From: Flavobacterium sp. SUN052
Lineage (GTDB): Bacteria > Bacteroidota > Bacteroidia > Flavobacteriales > Flavobacteriaceae
Length of the DNA stretch: 64,000 nt
Reading direction: 5' to 3'
NCBI RefSeq assembly: GCF_028867935.1
Contig: NZ_JAPQNS010000004.1
Location: forward strand, 390,080 to 454,079
The notes under the pieces were generated by a model, which saw only the letters and a list, made by a program, of their open reading frames with translations, ran no database searches and had not been told where the DNA came from. Shown in pieces: positions 34,613 to 44,158 of this stretch. Both the position numbers and the translations under genes were made by a program. Positions within the stretch are counted from its first letter, which is position 1. Every line of letters starts with the position of its first letter.

Positions 34613-36187
34613 ATGAAAATTATAATATTTCAAAATTTTCTTGCATTATTTTTTTGTATGTCATTGATAGCTAAAGGACAACAAAATGATAATGATGTTA
34701 CTATCGAATTGAGTGCTACAACGTTTTCTATCGAACGGCCCTTCACTATTTCGGTACTGGTTCCAACGAGTGATAACCGCCCCGTTATTGCCTTTCCCGA
34801 CATTGTTGGATTAACCAAACGAGGTACCTCGACAAGTATTGCCAACACCGGCTCAGAGGGCGAATCGATCACTACCCAGATTATAACCCAGACCTACGTC
34901 GCTAACCAGCCGGGCACGTTTCGGCTTCTCCCCTTTAGCATTACGGTTAACGGAATGACTGCCCGTTCAGAGGGGGCTGTACTAATGGTCCGGCCTGCCA
35001 GTGTAACCACATTCAGCGAAGCGGGTGGTGAAGTAATAAGTGCCCCTACCGAAAGTGGAGCGGCTTTTTTGACACTTAGAACCAGCAAGGTAAGCGTTTT
35101 TGTTGGAGAAGGTTTTGCCCTACGGTTGTCCTTGTTTGTATCAGATACATACCCGTTTGAGCTTCGGTTCGATGGGGTAGATGCACAACTGCAAACCGTA
35201 TTGAAACAGTTGCGGCCAACTAACACCTGGGAGGAAGATGCGGGGATCAAGGAGTTAAAAGGGGTTCCCGTTGTCCTGAACAACCGGAAATTTACGGAGT
35301 ATGTAATTTTTCAGGGCGTCTACTTCCCGCTCTCCGACAAGCCTATCTCCATTCCATCGATAGCCTTGAATTTGATTCGTGTAAAACAGGATGGGCGGTC
35401 AACAGATCCAAGTACAACCGTGTCGGGCACGGCATCGGCAACCGTTGCCAGCACCGCCGGATTGACAGCCACAAAACGCCCGACAACAACCAAAGCACCA
35501 GCCCAAACTAACGTCGCCGAAGCTACTGAGCGGGTGAACTTTCAGGCCCGCCCATTGGCAATAACCGTACGACCCTTACCACCACATCCGCTTCGGGGTC
35601 AGGTAGCGGTTGGTGTTTACCAGTTGGTCGAAAGTATCGATCGGGTGCGGGTGCCAGCGGGCAAAAGCACCCGGTACAGCGTCCGGGTTGAAGGCGAGGG
35701 CAATGTGGCGTCGATACAGGCACCGTTGTGGAGTAACCTGAACAGTACAACAAACGTAGCGGTGGCGACACCCGCTACAGAGACGGGTGTAGAGACATTG
35801 CCCACTGGAACAAACCAGCAGATTGACCGGACGGGCGAACGGATACTTGGCTCCAAAACATTCAACTATTTTCTGGTTCCCCGACGAGGTGGCGAGATAG
35901 ATTTATCGACAGTGTTCGGCTTTGTGTATTTCAACCTACAGACGGCTCGATATGATACCCTAAAGTCACGAATCCGGTTGCGGGTTGGCGAAACAGAGCC
36001 CATCGGGGCAGCTGCAGTAGCTGGTACTCCCCAAACCAATGGCGTAGATGAGCTATATGTGGGGCTGAACCAGATGGACAGTACCAAGAAACCGCTCAAT
36101 CTAACTGCCCTGACCCGAGCTGTAGCCAACGTGCTTTTGGTGTTGATGATTCTCGGAATGATCTTTGTGTTTTTAAGAAAACAATAA
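34613..36187 (+). CDS. BatD-like membrane-anchored protein
   Basis: The 524-residue protein has a signal peptide (to about residue 22) and a BatD N-terminal domain with FSIERPFTISVLVPTSDNRP and QTYVANQPGTFRLLPFSI. A long Ig-like region follows with a Thr/Ala-rich linker (about residues 268-305), and there is one C-terminal membrane helix (VLLVLMILGMIFVFLRK). BatD normally works with the MoxR ATPase and the vWA proteins BatA/BatB in envelope stress and oxygen tolerance. None of those partners is encoded here, so this is a stand-alone copy. The start is in an AT-rich context without a Shine-Dalgarno sequence. Confidence 0.8.
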   Translation: MKIIIFQNFLALFFCMSLIAKGQQNDNDVTIELSATTFSIERPFTISVLVPTSDNRPVIAFPDIVGLTKRGTSTSIANTGSEGESITTQIITQTYVANQPGTFRLLPFSITVNGMTARSEGAVLMVRPASVTTFSEAGGEVISAPTESGAAFLTLRTSKVSVFVGEGFALRLSLFVSDTYPFELRFDGVDAQLQTVLKQLRPTNTWEEDAGIKELKGVPVVLNNRKFTEYVIFQGVYFPLSDKPISIPSIALNLIRVKQDGRSTDPSTTVSGTASATVASTAGLTATKRPTTTKAPAQTNVAEATERVNFQARPLAITVRPLPPHPLRGQVAVGVYQLVESIDRVRVPAGKSTRYSVRVEGEGNVASIQAPLWSNLNSTTNVAVATPATETGVETLPTGTNQQIDRTGERILGSKTFNYFLVPRRGGEIDLSTVFGFVYFNLQTARYDTLKSRIRLRVGETEPIGAAAVAGTPQTNGVDELYVGLNQMDSTKKPLNLTALTRAVANVLLVLMILGMIFVFLRKQ

Positions 36188-36188
36188 C

Positions 36189-36214
36189 CAGTGAGCAGTG
36201 ATCACTGCTCACTG
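36189..36214. repeat. 26-bp perfect palindrome before aroC
   Basis: CAGTGAGCAGTGA-TCACTGCTCACTG is a perfect uninterrupted palindrome. It begins 1 nt after the BatD-like stop codon and ends 11 nt before the aroC start codon. It has no loop and no T-run, so it resembles a protein-binding site or cruciform more than a terminator. Confidence 0.75.
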
Positions 36215-36225
36215 CTCGCTGATAC

Positions 36226-37305
36226 ATGAGTAGTACCTACGGAACCCTTTTCAAAATTGCCACTTTCGGCGAATCGCATGGCCCAGCTCTTGGTGTTACC
36301 ATCGACGGTTGCCCCGCTGGCCTTCCTTTCGACACTGAATTTATTCAACACGAACTTGACCGGCGCAAACCCGGTCAGTCGCGCATAACCACCCAACGGC
36401 GCGAGGCCGACGAATTTGAGGTGCTTTCGGGCGTTTTTGAAGGCGTAACCCAGGGAACGCCCATTGCACTGGTCATTCGCAACACCGATCAGCGGAGCAA
36501 AGACTATGGCCACATTTCTGAGCAGTTCCGCCCCTCACACGCCGACTATACATACATGGCCAAATACGGCACCCGCGACTACCGGGGTGGTGGCCGTTCG
36601 TCGGCCCGGGAAACGGCAGCACGCGTGGCGGCAGGAGCCGTAGCTAAAATGTTGCTCAAGCGATTGGGTGTGTCTGTACAGGCTTATGTGTCAGCAGTGG
36701 GCAAAATGCGGCTCGAAACACCCTATCAGGAACTCGACCTGGCCCTGGCCGAAGAGAATGCCGTTCGCTGCCCCGACCCTGCTCTGGCTGAGCAAATGTT
36801 TACGTATATTGACGAAACCCGGAAGAAAGGTGATTCAATTGGGGGGATCGTGAGTTGCGTAGTCACGGGCGTTCCGGCAGGCTGGGGTGAACCAGTATTC
36901 GATAAACTCCATGCCGAACTAGGCAAAGCTATGTTAGGGATCAACGCTGTGAAAGGCTTTGAATACGGCAGTGGTTTTGCGGGAGTTGAGGAATATGGTT
37001 CGGAGCATAACGATGCCATCTATACGGACGACGAAGGCCGCGTTCGAACGCGTACCAACAAGTCGGGGGGTATTCAGGGGGGAATTAGCAACGGCGAGGA
37101 TATTTACTTCCGGGTGGCGTTCAAACCGGTTGCGACCATCATGCAGGATCAGGAAAGTGTAGATGTACATGGCCAACCCGTAACAGTGTCGGGTAAGGGT
37201 CGGCACGATCCGTGTGTCGTACCGCGTGCCGTACCAATTGTAGAAGCTATGGCTGCGCTTGTTCTGGTTGATATGTGGTTACGGAGTCGAAACTCACTTT
37301 TATGA
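36226..37305 (+). CDS. aroC: Chorismate synthase
   Basis: The 359-residue enzyme is full length. It makes chorismate from 5-enolpyruvylshikimate-3-phosphate, using reduced FMN without net redox change, at the end of the shikimate pathway. Signatures include the N-terminal [20 protein letters not shown], the basic [18 protein letters not shown], the [20 protein letters not shown] block and the late motif [19 protein letters not shown]. It follows the BatD-like gene by 38 bp containing a perfect palindrome. No other aro gene is adjacent. Confidence 0.97.
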   Translation: MSSTYGTLFKIATFGESHGPALGVTIDGCPAGLPFDTEFIQHELDRRKPGQSRITTQRREADEFEVLSGVFEGVTQGTPIALVIRNTDQRSKDYGHISEQFRPSHADYTYMAKYGTRDYRGGGRSSARETAARVAAGAVAKMLLKRLGVSVQAYVSAVGKMRLETPYQELDLALAEENAVRCPDPALAEQMFTYIDETRKKGDSIGGIVSCVVTGVPAGWGEPVFDKLHAELGKAMLGINAVKGFEYGSGFAGVEEYGSEHNDAIYTDDEGRVRTRTNKSGGIQGGISNGEDIYFRVAFKPVATIMQDQESVDVHGQPVTVSGKGRHDPCVVPRAVPIVEAMAALVLVDMWLRSRNSLL

Positions 37306-37348
37306 AAGTATCACGATGTTTTAACTTCCGGTAATCCGGTATGATCGT

Positions 37349-37390
37349 TATATTTGGGCCTAACCCATTGATGATGCTTTACTTAGGCCC
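37349..37390 (+). promoter_or_regulatory. -7 element joined to a leader hairpin upstream of the TPR kinase gene
   Basis: TATATTTG (37349-37356) matches the -7 consensus. Its last base is also the first base of a perfect 8-bp hairpin, GGGCCTAA (37356-37363) with TTAGGCCC (37383-37390), which ends 2 nt before the start codon. The layout is like that of the nth leader. No clear -33 element is seen. Confidence 0.4.
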
Positions 37391-37392
37391 TT

Positions 37393-39465
37393 ATGAACGT
37401 ACGTTGGTTAATCGGATTGATGATTGGCTGGATAGCCATCGTCCCCACCGGCATGGCCCAGCGCGCCATATTACCCGATTTCAATTACGACCGTCGCAAC
37501 GAGAGAGCCTATGTAGATAGCCTGTTGGTGGTGGGTCACGCTACCCTGAATCAGGCCCGAAAAAACCGGCGTTCTCCTGCCAATGATACATTACATTTAG
37601 AAGCGATTCGCTTTTTGACCCGTGTGTTCAAACAGGCGCGCACGGCCAACCGGGATAGTAGCTACTATTACGCCCGCCAACTGTCGGAGCAGGCCCGGCA
37701 CTATAGCAACAATCTCTATCAGGTATTTGGCCTGATTCAGGAAGAATATTACCTCCGAATGGTTCGGAATGACTTCCTGACCGCTTTATCGCTCAATCAG
37801 AAAGCGTCGGCTCTTTCTGTAAAGCAGCGCCCTGATATTTACCCGTTCTGGCAAATCCACATGAACATGGGCGATATTTATCTGCTCATGAAAGAGTATA
37901 CCAGTGCGCTAACCAATTACCAGTTGGCGCTAACTCTGTTGCCCGCTTACCGATTGCCCGCCTACCGGAACAAGCGCCTGCTGGTCGCCCAACTAACCAC
38001 GCAAATTGGCGAAGTGTATAATGCACAAGGCCGCTACAATGAGGCCCGAAAGCAGTTTGAAGCATCCCGCCGAATTGCGGTTGAAACTAAAAGCCAAGCC
38101 AATATAGCGTATGCCAATGAGCGGCTGGGCGATTTTTTGTTAAATCAAAAACAGTATCCTCAAGCCGTTACGGTGTATGAGGAAGCTCTAAATGTCTGGA
38201 ATACGTTAGGCGACGAAGGCGGAAAAGCATCGGTATGGGCGCGCTTGTCCGAAGGGTATTTCCTGACGAACCACCTTCCCGAAGCCATCGAGCTTGGTGA
38301 GCAGGCCTTGGTCATCGGCCAGAAGCGGGGCAATGCCCGAATTGTACAAATTGCTTCATCGGCGCTTTATCGGGCTTACAAGGCTAAGGGGCAAACGGGC
38401 CGTGCGCTAACCATGCATGAGGTTTTTGTGGCCGTTCGCGATTCACTCTCCGACCGTAAGCAGGTGGAGGAGATGACCGTGCTCCAGCAGCAGTTTGAAA
38501 CAAAAGCCTTGCGGACTGAAGCCGAACGGAGCCGGATAGAACAACGAACTCGTATCGCGGCCCTAAACCGTGATATGGACCGGCAGAATTTGTTGCGAGC
38601 GGAGTTGATTGGTGGCCTACTTATTTTGCTTGTATTCGTTGGAATTCTGTACCGCCGAAACGGCCTGATCAGGCAGCAACGTGGGCAGATTGAACAACTC
38701 AACCTGGGTTTAGAAGATAAAGTACGCCAGCGAACAACCGAACTTGAAGGGGCTAACGAACAGCTTCGGGCTAAAAACCAGGAGATAGAGGAGGCTCTAT
38801 TAAAAGGGCAAACTCAGGAGCGTAAGCGGGTGGCTGCCGACCTGCACGATAATCTTGGGGGACTTATTTCAGCGATTCGGATGAGTTTGTCGGCGCTAAA
38901 TCCGGGCAGTTTGAATAAGCGCGAACAACAGGTGTATCAGAATCTGTTGCACATGACCAAAGAGGCTTATGCCGAAGTGCGGCACCTTTCGCATAATTTG
39001 CAACCCGACGAACTAGAGAAACAGGGACTAGGTTACGCCCTGAACCGCTTGTGCGAGAACCTTAATCAGGGTAAGTCCATTGCGTTTCAACTCGAACTGG
39101 ATGAGCTTCCCCGATTGGACAAAGGTGTCGAGTTTCACCTGTATTCGATTTGCCTAGAGCTCTGCAACAACATTCTGAAACACTCAGGAGGCACCAAAGC
39201 AACTATTCAGTTTCGGCGGTTTGAGCGGGAGCTGAACATGATTGTGAAGGACAACGGACGCGGTATGGAAACCATACAGGCTGCCGATGCGCTACCAGGA
39301 CCAAAAACGACGCTGGGCATGGGTTTACGCAATATTCAGGCTCGCACCGAAGCCATGCAGGGCCGCCTGGAGGTGTACTCGGAGCCGGGTGAAGGAACAA
39401 CGTTCTTCTTTATCTTGCCGCTGACAGCTACCTTCGCAGTAACATCGCAAGAAACAACTCAATGA
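37393..39465 (+). CDS. TPR-containing sensor histidine kinase (NarL/NreB-type)
   Basis: The 690-residue protein has a signal peptide, a periplasmic region of about 370 residues with tetratricopeptide repeats (ANIAYANERLGDFLLNQKQY, QAVTVYEEALNVWNTLGDEG) and one membrane helix near residues 412-430 (LIGGLLILLVFVGILY). A coiled coil follows, then a HisKA_3 dimerisation domain with His485 (VAADLHDNLGGLISA) and a HATPase domain (LELCNNILKHSGGT, DNGRGM, GMGLRNIQARTEAM). Its partner should be a LuxR/NarL-type response regulator, but none is encoded next to it. The stop overlaps the ferredoxin-like gene by 4 nt. Confidence 0.9.
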   Translation: MNVRWLIGLMIGWIAIVPTGMAQRAILPDFNYDRRNERAYVDSLLVVGHATLNQARKNRRSPANDTLHLEAIRFLTRVFKQARTANRDSSYYYARQLSEQARHYSNNLYQVFGLIQEEYYLRMVRNDFLTALSLNQKASALSVKQRPDIYPFWQIHMNMGDIYLLMKEYTSALTNYQLALTLLPAYRLPAYRNKRLLVAQLTTQIGEVYNAQGRYNEARKQFEASRRIAVETKSQANIAYANERLGDFLLNQKQYPQAVTVYEEALNVWNTLGDEGGKASVWARLSEGYFLTNHLPEAIELGEQALVIGQKRGNARIVQIASSALYRAYKAKGQTGRALTMHEVFVAVRDSLSDRKQVEEMTVLQQQFETKALRTEAERSRIEQRTRIAALNRDMDRQNLLRAELIGGLLILLVFVGILYRRNGLIRQQRGQIEQLNLGLEDKVRQRTTELEGANEQLRAKNQEIEEALLKGQTQERKRVAADLHDNLGGLISAIRMSLSALNPGSLNKREQQVYQNLLHMTKEAYAEVRHLSHNLQPDELEKQGLGYALNRLCENLNQGKSIAFQLELDELPRLDKGVEFHLYSICLELCNNILKHSGGTKATIQFRRFERELNMIVKDNGRGMETIQAADALPGPKTTLGMGLRNIQARTEAMQGRLEVYSEPGEGTTFFFILPLTATFAVTSQETTQ

Positions 39466-39767
39466 AATTTCAGAAACACGTTTTTATCTGCGCAAATCAG
39501 AAAGATGCTCCCAAGAAAAGCTGTGGTACCGAACATGGCCTGGCACTGATAGAAGCATTCAAACAGGAACTCACGGCTCGCGGCCTGCAAAAAGGCATCC
39601 GGGCCCAGCGGGCGGGCTGTCTCGATGCCTGTGCATTTGGTCCAACCGTAGTTGTTTACCCCGAAGGCACCTACTACGGCAATGTTCAGGTTGCTGATGT
39701 GGCCGAGATCGTTGAAAAACATTTGGTAGGAAATGAAGAAGTGGAACGGTTGAAGCTGGATGTATAA
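39462..39767 (+). CDS. Thioredoxin-like [2Fe-2S] ferredoxin
   Basis: A 101-residue protein with four cysteines at positions 10, 21, 53 and 57 (FICANQ, KKSCGTEHG, AGCLDACAFGP). This is the pattern of the thioredoxin-fold [2Fe-2S] ferredoxins related to the NuoE C-terminal domain. It is cytoplasmic and would carry one electron. The redox partner is not evident, since the FAD oxidoreductase two genes downstream is exported. The gene overlaps the histidine kinase upstream by 4 nt and the nucleotidase downstream by 8 nt. Confidence 0.85.
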   Translation: MKFQKHVFICANQKDAPKKSCGTEHGLALIEAFKQELTARGLQKGIRAQRAGCLDACAFGPTVVVYPEGTYYGNVQVADVAEIVEKHLVGNEEVERLKLDV

Positions 39768-40452
39768 ACACCTTTTTTTTGACCTTGACCACACCCTTTG
39801 GGATTTCGACCGGAACTCAGCGGAGTCGATAGCCGAGTTGTATGAACAGCATCGGCTGGCGGATTTGGGTGTGCCTTCTGCAGAAGACTTTAGCGAGAAA
39901 TTCATTGAGGTAAACCGGCGGCTCTGGCGTGCATTCGACCTGAACGAGCTTACGCACGCATACATCCGGGAAAATCGCTTTCCGATGGTTTTAGACGCCT
40001 TAGGGATTACCGACAGTATCGGCTTCCCCGACCTTAACGAAGGTTACTTAAGCCTACTTCCCCGCAAAGCGCACCTTACTGAAGCCGCCCGTGACCTGCT
40101 CGACTATTTGCATGGGCGTTACGACATGCACATTATCACGAACGGGTTCGATGATATTCAGGCGCTGAAGTTAGTCAGTTCAGACATTGCGCATTACTTC
40201 ACCCATGTGGTCACGAATGAGAAGTCAGGGGGCTACAAAAAGCCCGATCCCCGTATTTTTGAATTTGCGCTAAACATTGCCGGGGCTAATGTGAAGGAAA
40301 GCCTGATGATCGGCGATAATTACGAAGCCGATATTCGGGGGGCGCAGTCGGTGGGCTTAGATACCGTTTTCTACAATCCCAAAGGCGAAGTCGTAGAGAT
40401 ACCGGCTACGCACGATATTCGGCACTGGCAGGAGCTAATAGAGCTGCTATAA
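39760..40452 (+). CDS. YjjG-family noncanonical pyrimidine nucleotidase
   Basis: This 230-residue HAD hydrolase has motif I FFDLDHTLWDFDRNS, the YjjG-type signature with two aspartates. The motif II Thr is in MHIITNGFDDIQ, the motif III Lys in GYKKPDPRIFE, and motif IV is MIGDNYEADIRGAQ. Family members dephosphorylate noncanonical or damaged pyrimidine nucleoside monophosphates and so keep the nucleotide pool clean. It is translated in overlap with the ferredoxin-like gene and lies 10 bp before the FAD oxidoreductase gene. Confidence 0.9.
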   Translation: MYKHLFFDLDHTLWDFDRNSAESIAELYEQHRLADLGVPSAEDFSEKFIEVNRRLWRAFDLNELTHAYIRENRFPMVLDALGITDSIGFPDLNEGYLSLLPRKAHLTEAARDLLDYLHGRYDMHIITNGFDDIQALKLVSSDIAHYFTHVVTNEKSGGYKKPDPRIFEFALNIAGANVKESLMIGDNYEADIRGAQSVGLDTVFYNPKGEVVEIPATHDIRHWQELIELL

Positions 40453-40462
40453 ACCGCGTTGA

Positions 40463-42463
40463 ATGAAAACTATCCTCTTCCTTTTCCTCTCTCTCCCTGT
40501 TTTCGCTCAATCCTACGACATCTGCGTGTATGGCGGCACGTCGGCAGGGGTAATGGCAGCTGTTACGGCCAAACGAGCTGGTAAAACAGTAATTCTCATT
40601 GAACCGTCGAAACATCTTGGCGGACTCTCGGCAGGAGGGCTCGGCGCAACGGATATTGGAAACAAGTTCGCGATCACGGGACTAGCGCGGGACTTTTACC
40701 GACGTATTGGGAAGCATTACGGGAGACTGGAACAATGGACGTTTGAGCCACACGTAGCCGAAAACTTATTCAATAAATACCTCAACGAAGCCGGGATTGA
40801 GCCTCTATTGATGCATCAGCTTGTTTCTGTTCAAAAACAGAGGGGGCAGATTGAGTCAATAACGGTTGAGTCATCTGAACGTACTGGACAAAGTAAGCGG
40901 AAGACTATTACTGCCAGCCAGTTTCTTGATTGTTCCTACGAAGGCGATCTAATGGCTCAGGCGGATGTGTCGTTCACCGTTGGCCGGGAAGCAAACAGCC
41001 AATACAGTGAGACCCGGAATGGAGTTCAATTGATGGATAAACACCAGTTTGCCGATGGCGTTGATCCCTATAAGGTTCCCGGCAAGCCTGAAAGTGGCCT
41101 GATTTGGGGTGTAAGCACTGCCAAACTACTATCCAATGGTTCGGGCGACAAGTCTGTTCAGGCCTACAACTACCGGATGTGCCTGACCGATGACCCGGCC
41201 AATCGCATCCCCATTACCCGCCCTGATGGGTACGACTCCACCAAATATGAGTTGTTACTACGTCAGATTGCCGCGAGCAAAAAAGTGCCTGATGTACTGA
41301 CGTGGAACCTGATGCACTTTGTGCCGATGCCCAACCGCAAAACCGACATTAACAATTGCGGGGGCTTTTCTACGGACATGATCGGGGCCAATTTCGACTA
41401 CCCCAACGCCAGCCCGGCCCGACGGGCGGAGATCATCCGCGAACACGAAACCTATACCAAAGGGCTGTTTTATTTCATCGGTCACGACCCTCGAATGCCC
41501 AAACATCTCCGCGACGAAATGCTACAGTGGGGCTACCCCAAAGATGAGTATACTGATAACGGACACTTTTCGCACCAGCTTTACATTCGAGAAGCCCGCC
41601 GAATGGTGGGTGAATATGTAATGACGCAAGCCAATTGCGAAGGTAAAACAGTGGTGACCGACGGCGTTGGAATGGCTGCGTATACCATGGATTCGCATAA
41701 TTGCCAGCGCCTGGTTATTGAAAAAGATGGCCGGATGATGGTCAAAAACGAGGGCGATGTACAGGTGGGAGGTTTCCCGCCGTACCCAGTCAGTTACCGC
41801 TCTTTAGTACCCAAACGGAACGAGTGTACTAATCTGATTGTACCAGTTTGTTTGTCAGCCAGTCACATTGCTTATGGGTCAATTCGGATGGAGCCGGTAT
41901 TTATGGTGCTGGCTCAATCGGCGGCTCTGGCAGCTTGCCACGCCATCGACGAGCAAAAATCCGTACAAGACATCGACATCAAAAAACTACAGGCCCGTTT
42001 GGCCAATGACCCCTTGCTGGATGGTCGCGCCCCCGAAGTATTAATCGATAACGACGATACCACACGCGTTACCACTACCGGTGTTTGGGAACGCCTGACA
42101 ACCGGTGGTAAATATGGAACTTCGCTTCTGCTGGCTCCAGCCGGTCAGAAAGCCAGTATCACCTTCAAGCCGGGGGCCATACGGCCGGGCAAATACACCA
42201 TCTACGTGTATAATCCGACGTGGCAGGGCGGGGGAGGCAACCCCGACCAAATTGGTGTTCAAACGTACAAATCGCCCAGGGTGATGGCATGGCTAAAGGA
42301 TGATCGGAAAAACCGAGCGCTGAAGGTGAATCAGCAGCAGCAAAACAACGATTGGATCAGCCTCGGCGAACACACGCTGGGTGGGTCGACCTCACTGACG
42401 CTGACTGACGACAGTCCAGCACCAATGGTGGCGGATGCGGTGTTATTTGTACCCGTGAAATAG
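40463..42463 (+). CDS. Exported FAD-dependent oxidoreductase with C-terminal carbohydrate-binding-like domain
   Basis: The 666-residue protein starts with a short signal peptide (MKTILFLFLSLPVFAQ) directly followed by the FAD-binding Rossmann motif YGGTSAGVMAAVTAKRAGK. The central FAD domain is of the FAD_oxidored type common in Bacteroidota and Planctomycetes (GGLSAGGLGATDIGN, DCSYEGDLMAQADVSF). From about residue 525 a beta-sandwich domain like that of xanthan-lyase or golvesin C-termini follows (GVWERLTTGGKYG, IYVYNPTWQGG). The combination suggests oxidation of a polysaccharide-derived substrate in the periplasm or at the surface. The substrate is unknown. Confidence 0.82.
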   Translation: MKTILFLFLSLPVFAQSYDICVYGGTSAGVMAAVTAKRAGKTVILIEPSKHLGGLSAGGLGATDIGNKFAITGLARDFYRRIGKHYGRLEQWTFEPHVAENLFNKYLNEAGIEPLLMHQLVSVQKQRGQIESITVESSERTGQSKRKTITASQFLDCSYEGDLMAQADVSFTVGREANSQYSETRNGVQLMDKHQFADGVDPYKVPGKPESGLIWGVSTAKLLSNGSGDKSVQAYNYRMCLTDDPANRIPITRPDGYDSTKYELLLRQIAASKKVPDVLTWNLMHFVPMPNRKTDINNCGGFSTDMIGANFDYPNASPARRAEIIREHETYTKGLFYFIGHDPRMPKHLRDEMLQWGYPKDEYTDNGHFSHQLYIREARRMVGEYVMTQANCEGKTVVTDGVGMAAYTMDSHNCQRLVIEKDGRMMVKNEGDVQVGGFPPYPVSYRSLVPKRNECTNLIVPVCLSASHIAYGSIRMEPVFMVLAQSAALAACHAIDEQKSVQDIDIKKLQARLANDPLLDGRAPEVLIDNDDTTRVTTTGVWERLTTGGKYGTSLLLAPAGQKASITFKPGAIRPGKYTIYVYNPTWQGGGGNPDQIGVQTYKSPRVMAWLKDDRKNRALKVNQQQQNNDWISLGEHTLGGSTSLTLTDDSPAPMVADAVLFVPVK

Positions 42464-42583
42464 GCATTCGGTGGAATAAACGGCCGATTTGTCAGGCTAT
42501 TTCGGGCATTAAACGTTATTCTTTTTCAGGGCTAATGATCGGTTAACATCTTTGTTGCCTGTAGAATAGTAAACTGTACTTTC

Positions 42584-44158
42584 ATGAGCGTATTGCATTC
42601 ATCACTTATCCCACTGGCGCTGGTAATGCCCGCTTTGCCAACCGAGGCAGCATCCACTGCGGCAGCGTCCACTGGGTCAGCAGCCGATGCCAACGGCTTG
42701 TTTATTTCCCACCTTGAAAATGTGCTGGGAACTTCCTTTGATTTAAAACTGGTAGCTCGTTCCTATGCGGTTGCTCGACAATCTGAAACAGTAGCCTTAG
42801 CCGAAATTAAGCGATTAAGCACTGTTCTGAGCAGTTACCAGCCCGATAGTGAGTTTAATCGCTGGTTGGCTTCGTCGGGTCCAACTCCAGTTTCTGATGA
42901 TTTGACGGCTGTTTTGAGCGGATTTGATCATTGGAAACAACAGACCGGTGGCGTAATTGAAGCGGCTGCTGAGTCGATCAATCAACTCTGGCAGCGGGCT
43001 GCTCAGTCACAAACACTGCCCTCGGCGTCCGAACGGGCTGAAGTTGTTTCGGAGGTGCAACAACAGCACTGGCTGCTCGACGCAGAAGAACAAACAGCAA
43101 CCCGCCTGACTCAGACCCCCCTGCGTTTGCATACGTTTGCCAAAAGCTACATACTCGACCAGGCTGCCGAAAAAGCATTGGCAGTAGAGGGTGTTCAGGG
43201 GGTGGTGATGAATATTGGTGGTGACCTGGTAGTTCGGGGAAACAGAACGGAATCGGTTCATGTGGCAAACCCCCGGGCCGATGCCGAAAATGACGAGCCA
43301 ATAGCCCAGTTGAACGTGCAGGGGCGAGCCGTAGCTACTAGTGGCGATTACCGAAGAGGTGTAGAAGTTGATGGAATATGGCAATCGCACATTGTTGACC
43401 CCCGCACAGGCGAGCCTGCCCGCGATGTTATCAGCGCAACGGTGGTACATCCCGATGCATCAACGGCTGGTGCGCTGGCCACAGCATTCAATGTATTGTC
43501 GCCCGCTGCTAGTGCTGCGTTGGCGGCCAGCCACCCCGGCACCGACTACCTGATTGTAACTCGCGACGGCCAGCAGATAACCAGCCCAACCTGGAACCAG
43601 TTGCTGAAGTCCAAATCATCGTCAGCATCCGGCAGTTCTGTAGCGACAACGGCTACGAATACAACCGCTCAACTGTTATCGGTTTCGGCACTGAAAGATA
43701 AACTATGGAACCCTGAGCAGGAACTGCTGATTTCACTGGAACTGAGCCAGATTCAGGGTCGATCGCACCGGCCGTTTGTGTCGGTCTGGATCGAAGATCA
43801 GAACCACGTTCCGGTTAGGCAGTTAGCTCTTTGGTACAATAAACCCCGTTGGCTACCCGAACTGCGGGCATGGTATGGCCAGCAGAACAACACCGACTTC
43901 GACGCTAAAACCATTGCCAGCGCTACCCGTTCACCCGGCGAATACTCCCTGAAATGGGACGGTAAAAACAATAAGGGTGAATATGTGAAGCAAGGGAAAT
44001 ACACCGTTTTTATCGAAGCCGCCCGTGAGCATGGCACCTACCAACTCATCAAGCAGGAGATGGATTTTAATGGTAAACTGAAGCAACAAACACTTTCTGG
44101 TAATGTCGAAATCGCGAATGCAGCCCTGGACTACCGCAAAGCGGGAAGCGGAAACTGA
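42584..44158 (+). CDS. ApbE FMN-transferase fused to a DUF2271 domain
   Basis: The 524-residue protein has an ApbE-type domain at about residues 40-330, with QPDSEFNRWLASSG, LHTFAKSYILDQAAEKAL, NIGGDLVVRGN, VATSGDYRRGVEVD and HIVDPRTGEP. A Ser/Thr/Ala linker follows, then a DUF2271 domain (about 360-500) with an FlgD-like Ig part (GEYSLKWDGKNNKGEYVKQG). The N-terminus is hydrophobic and probably an export signal. ApbE attaches FMN to exported redox proteins, and DUF2271 occurs next to PepSY and ApbE genes in extracytoplasmic flavin electron-transfer loci. The next gene, a PepSY-type membrane protein, overlaps its 3' end by 56 nt, supporting one functional unit. Confidence 0.85.
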   Translation: MSVLHSSLIPLALVMPALPTEAASTAAASTGSAADANGLFISHLENVLGTSFDLKLVARSYAVARQSETVALAEIKRLSTVLSSYQPDSEFNRWLASSGPTPVSDDLTAVLSGFDHWKQQTGGVIEAAAESINQLWQRAAQSQTLPSASERAEVVSEVQQQHWLLDAEEQTATRLTQTPLRLHTFAKSYILDQAAEKALAVEGVQGVVMNIGGDLVVRGNRTESVHVANPRADAENDEPIAQLNVQGRAVATSGDYRRGVEVDGIWQSHIVDPRTGEPARDVISATVVHPDASTAGALATAFNVLSPAASAALAASHPGTDYLIVTRDGQQITSPTWNQLLKSKSSSASGSSVATTATNTTAQLLSVSALKDKLWNPEQELLISLELSQIQGRSHRPFVSVWIEDQNHVPVRQLALWYNKPRWLPELRAWYGQQNNTDFDAKTIASATRSPGEYSLKWDGKNNKGEYVKQGKYTVFIEAAREHGTYQLIKQEMDFNGKLKQQTLSGNVEIANAALDYRKAGSGN

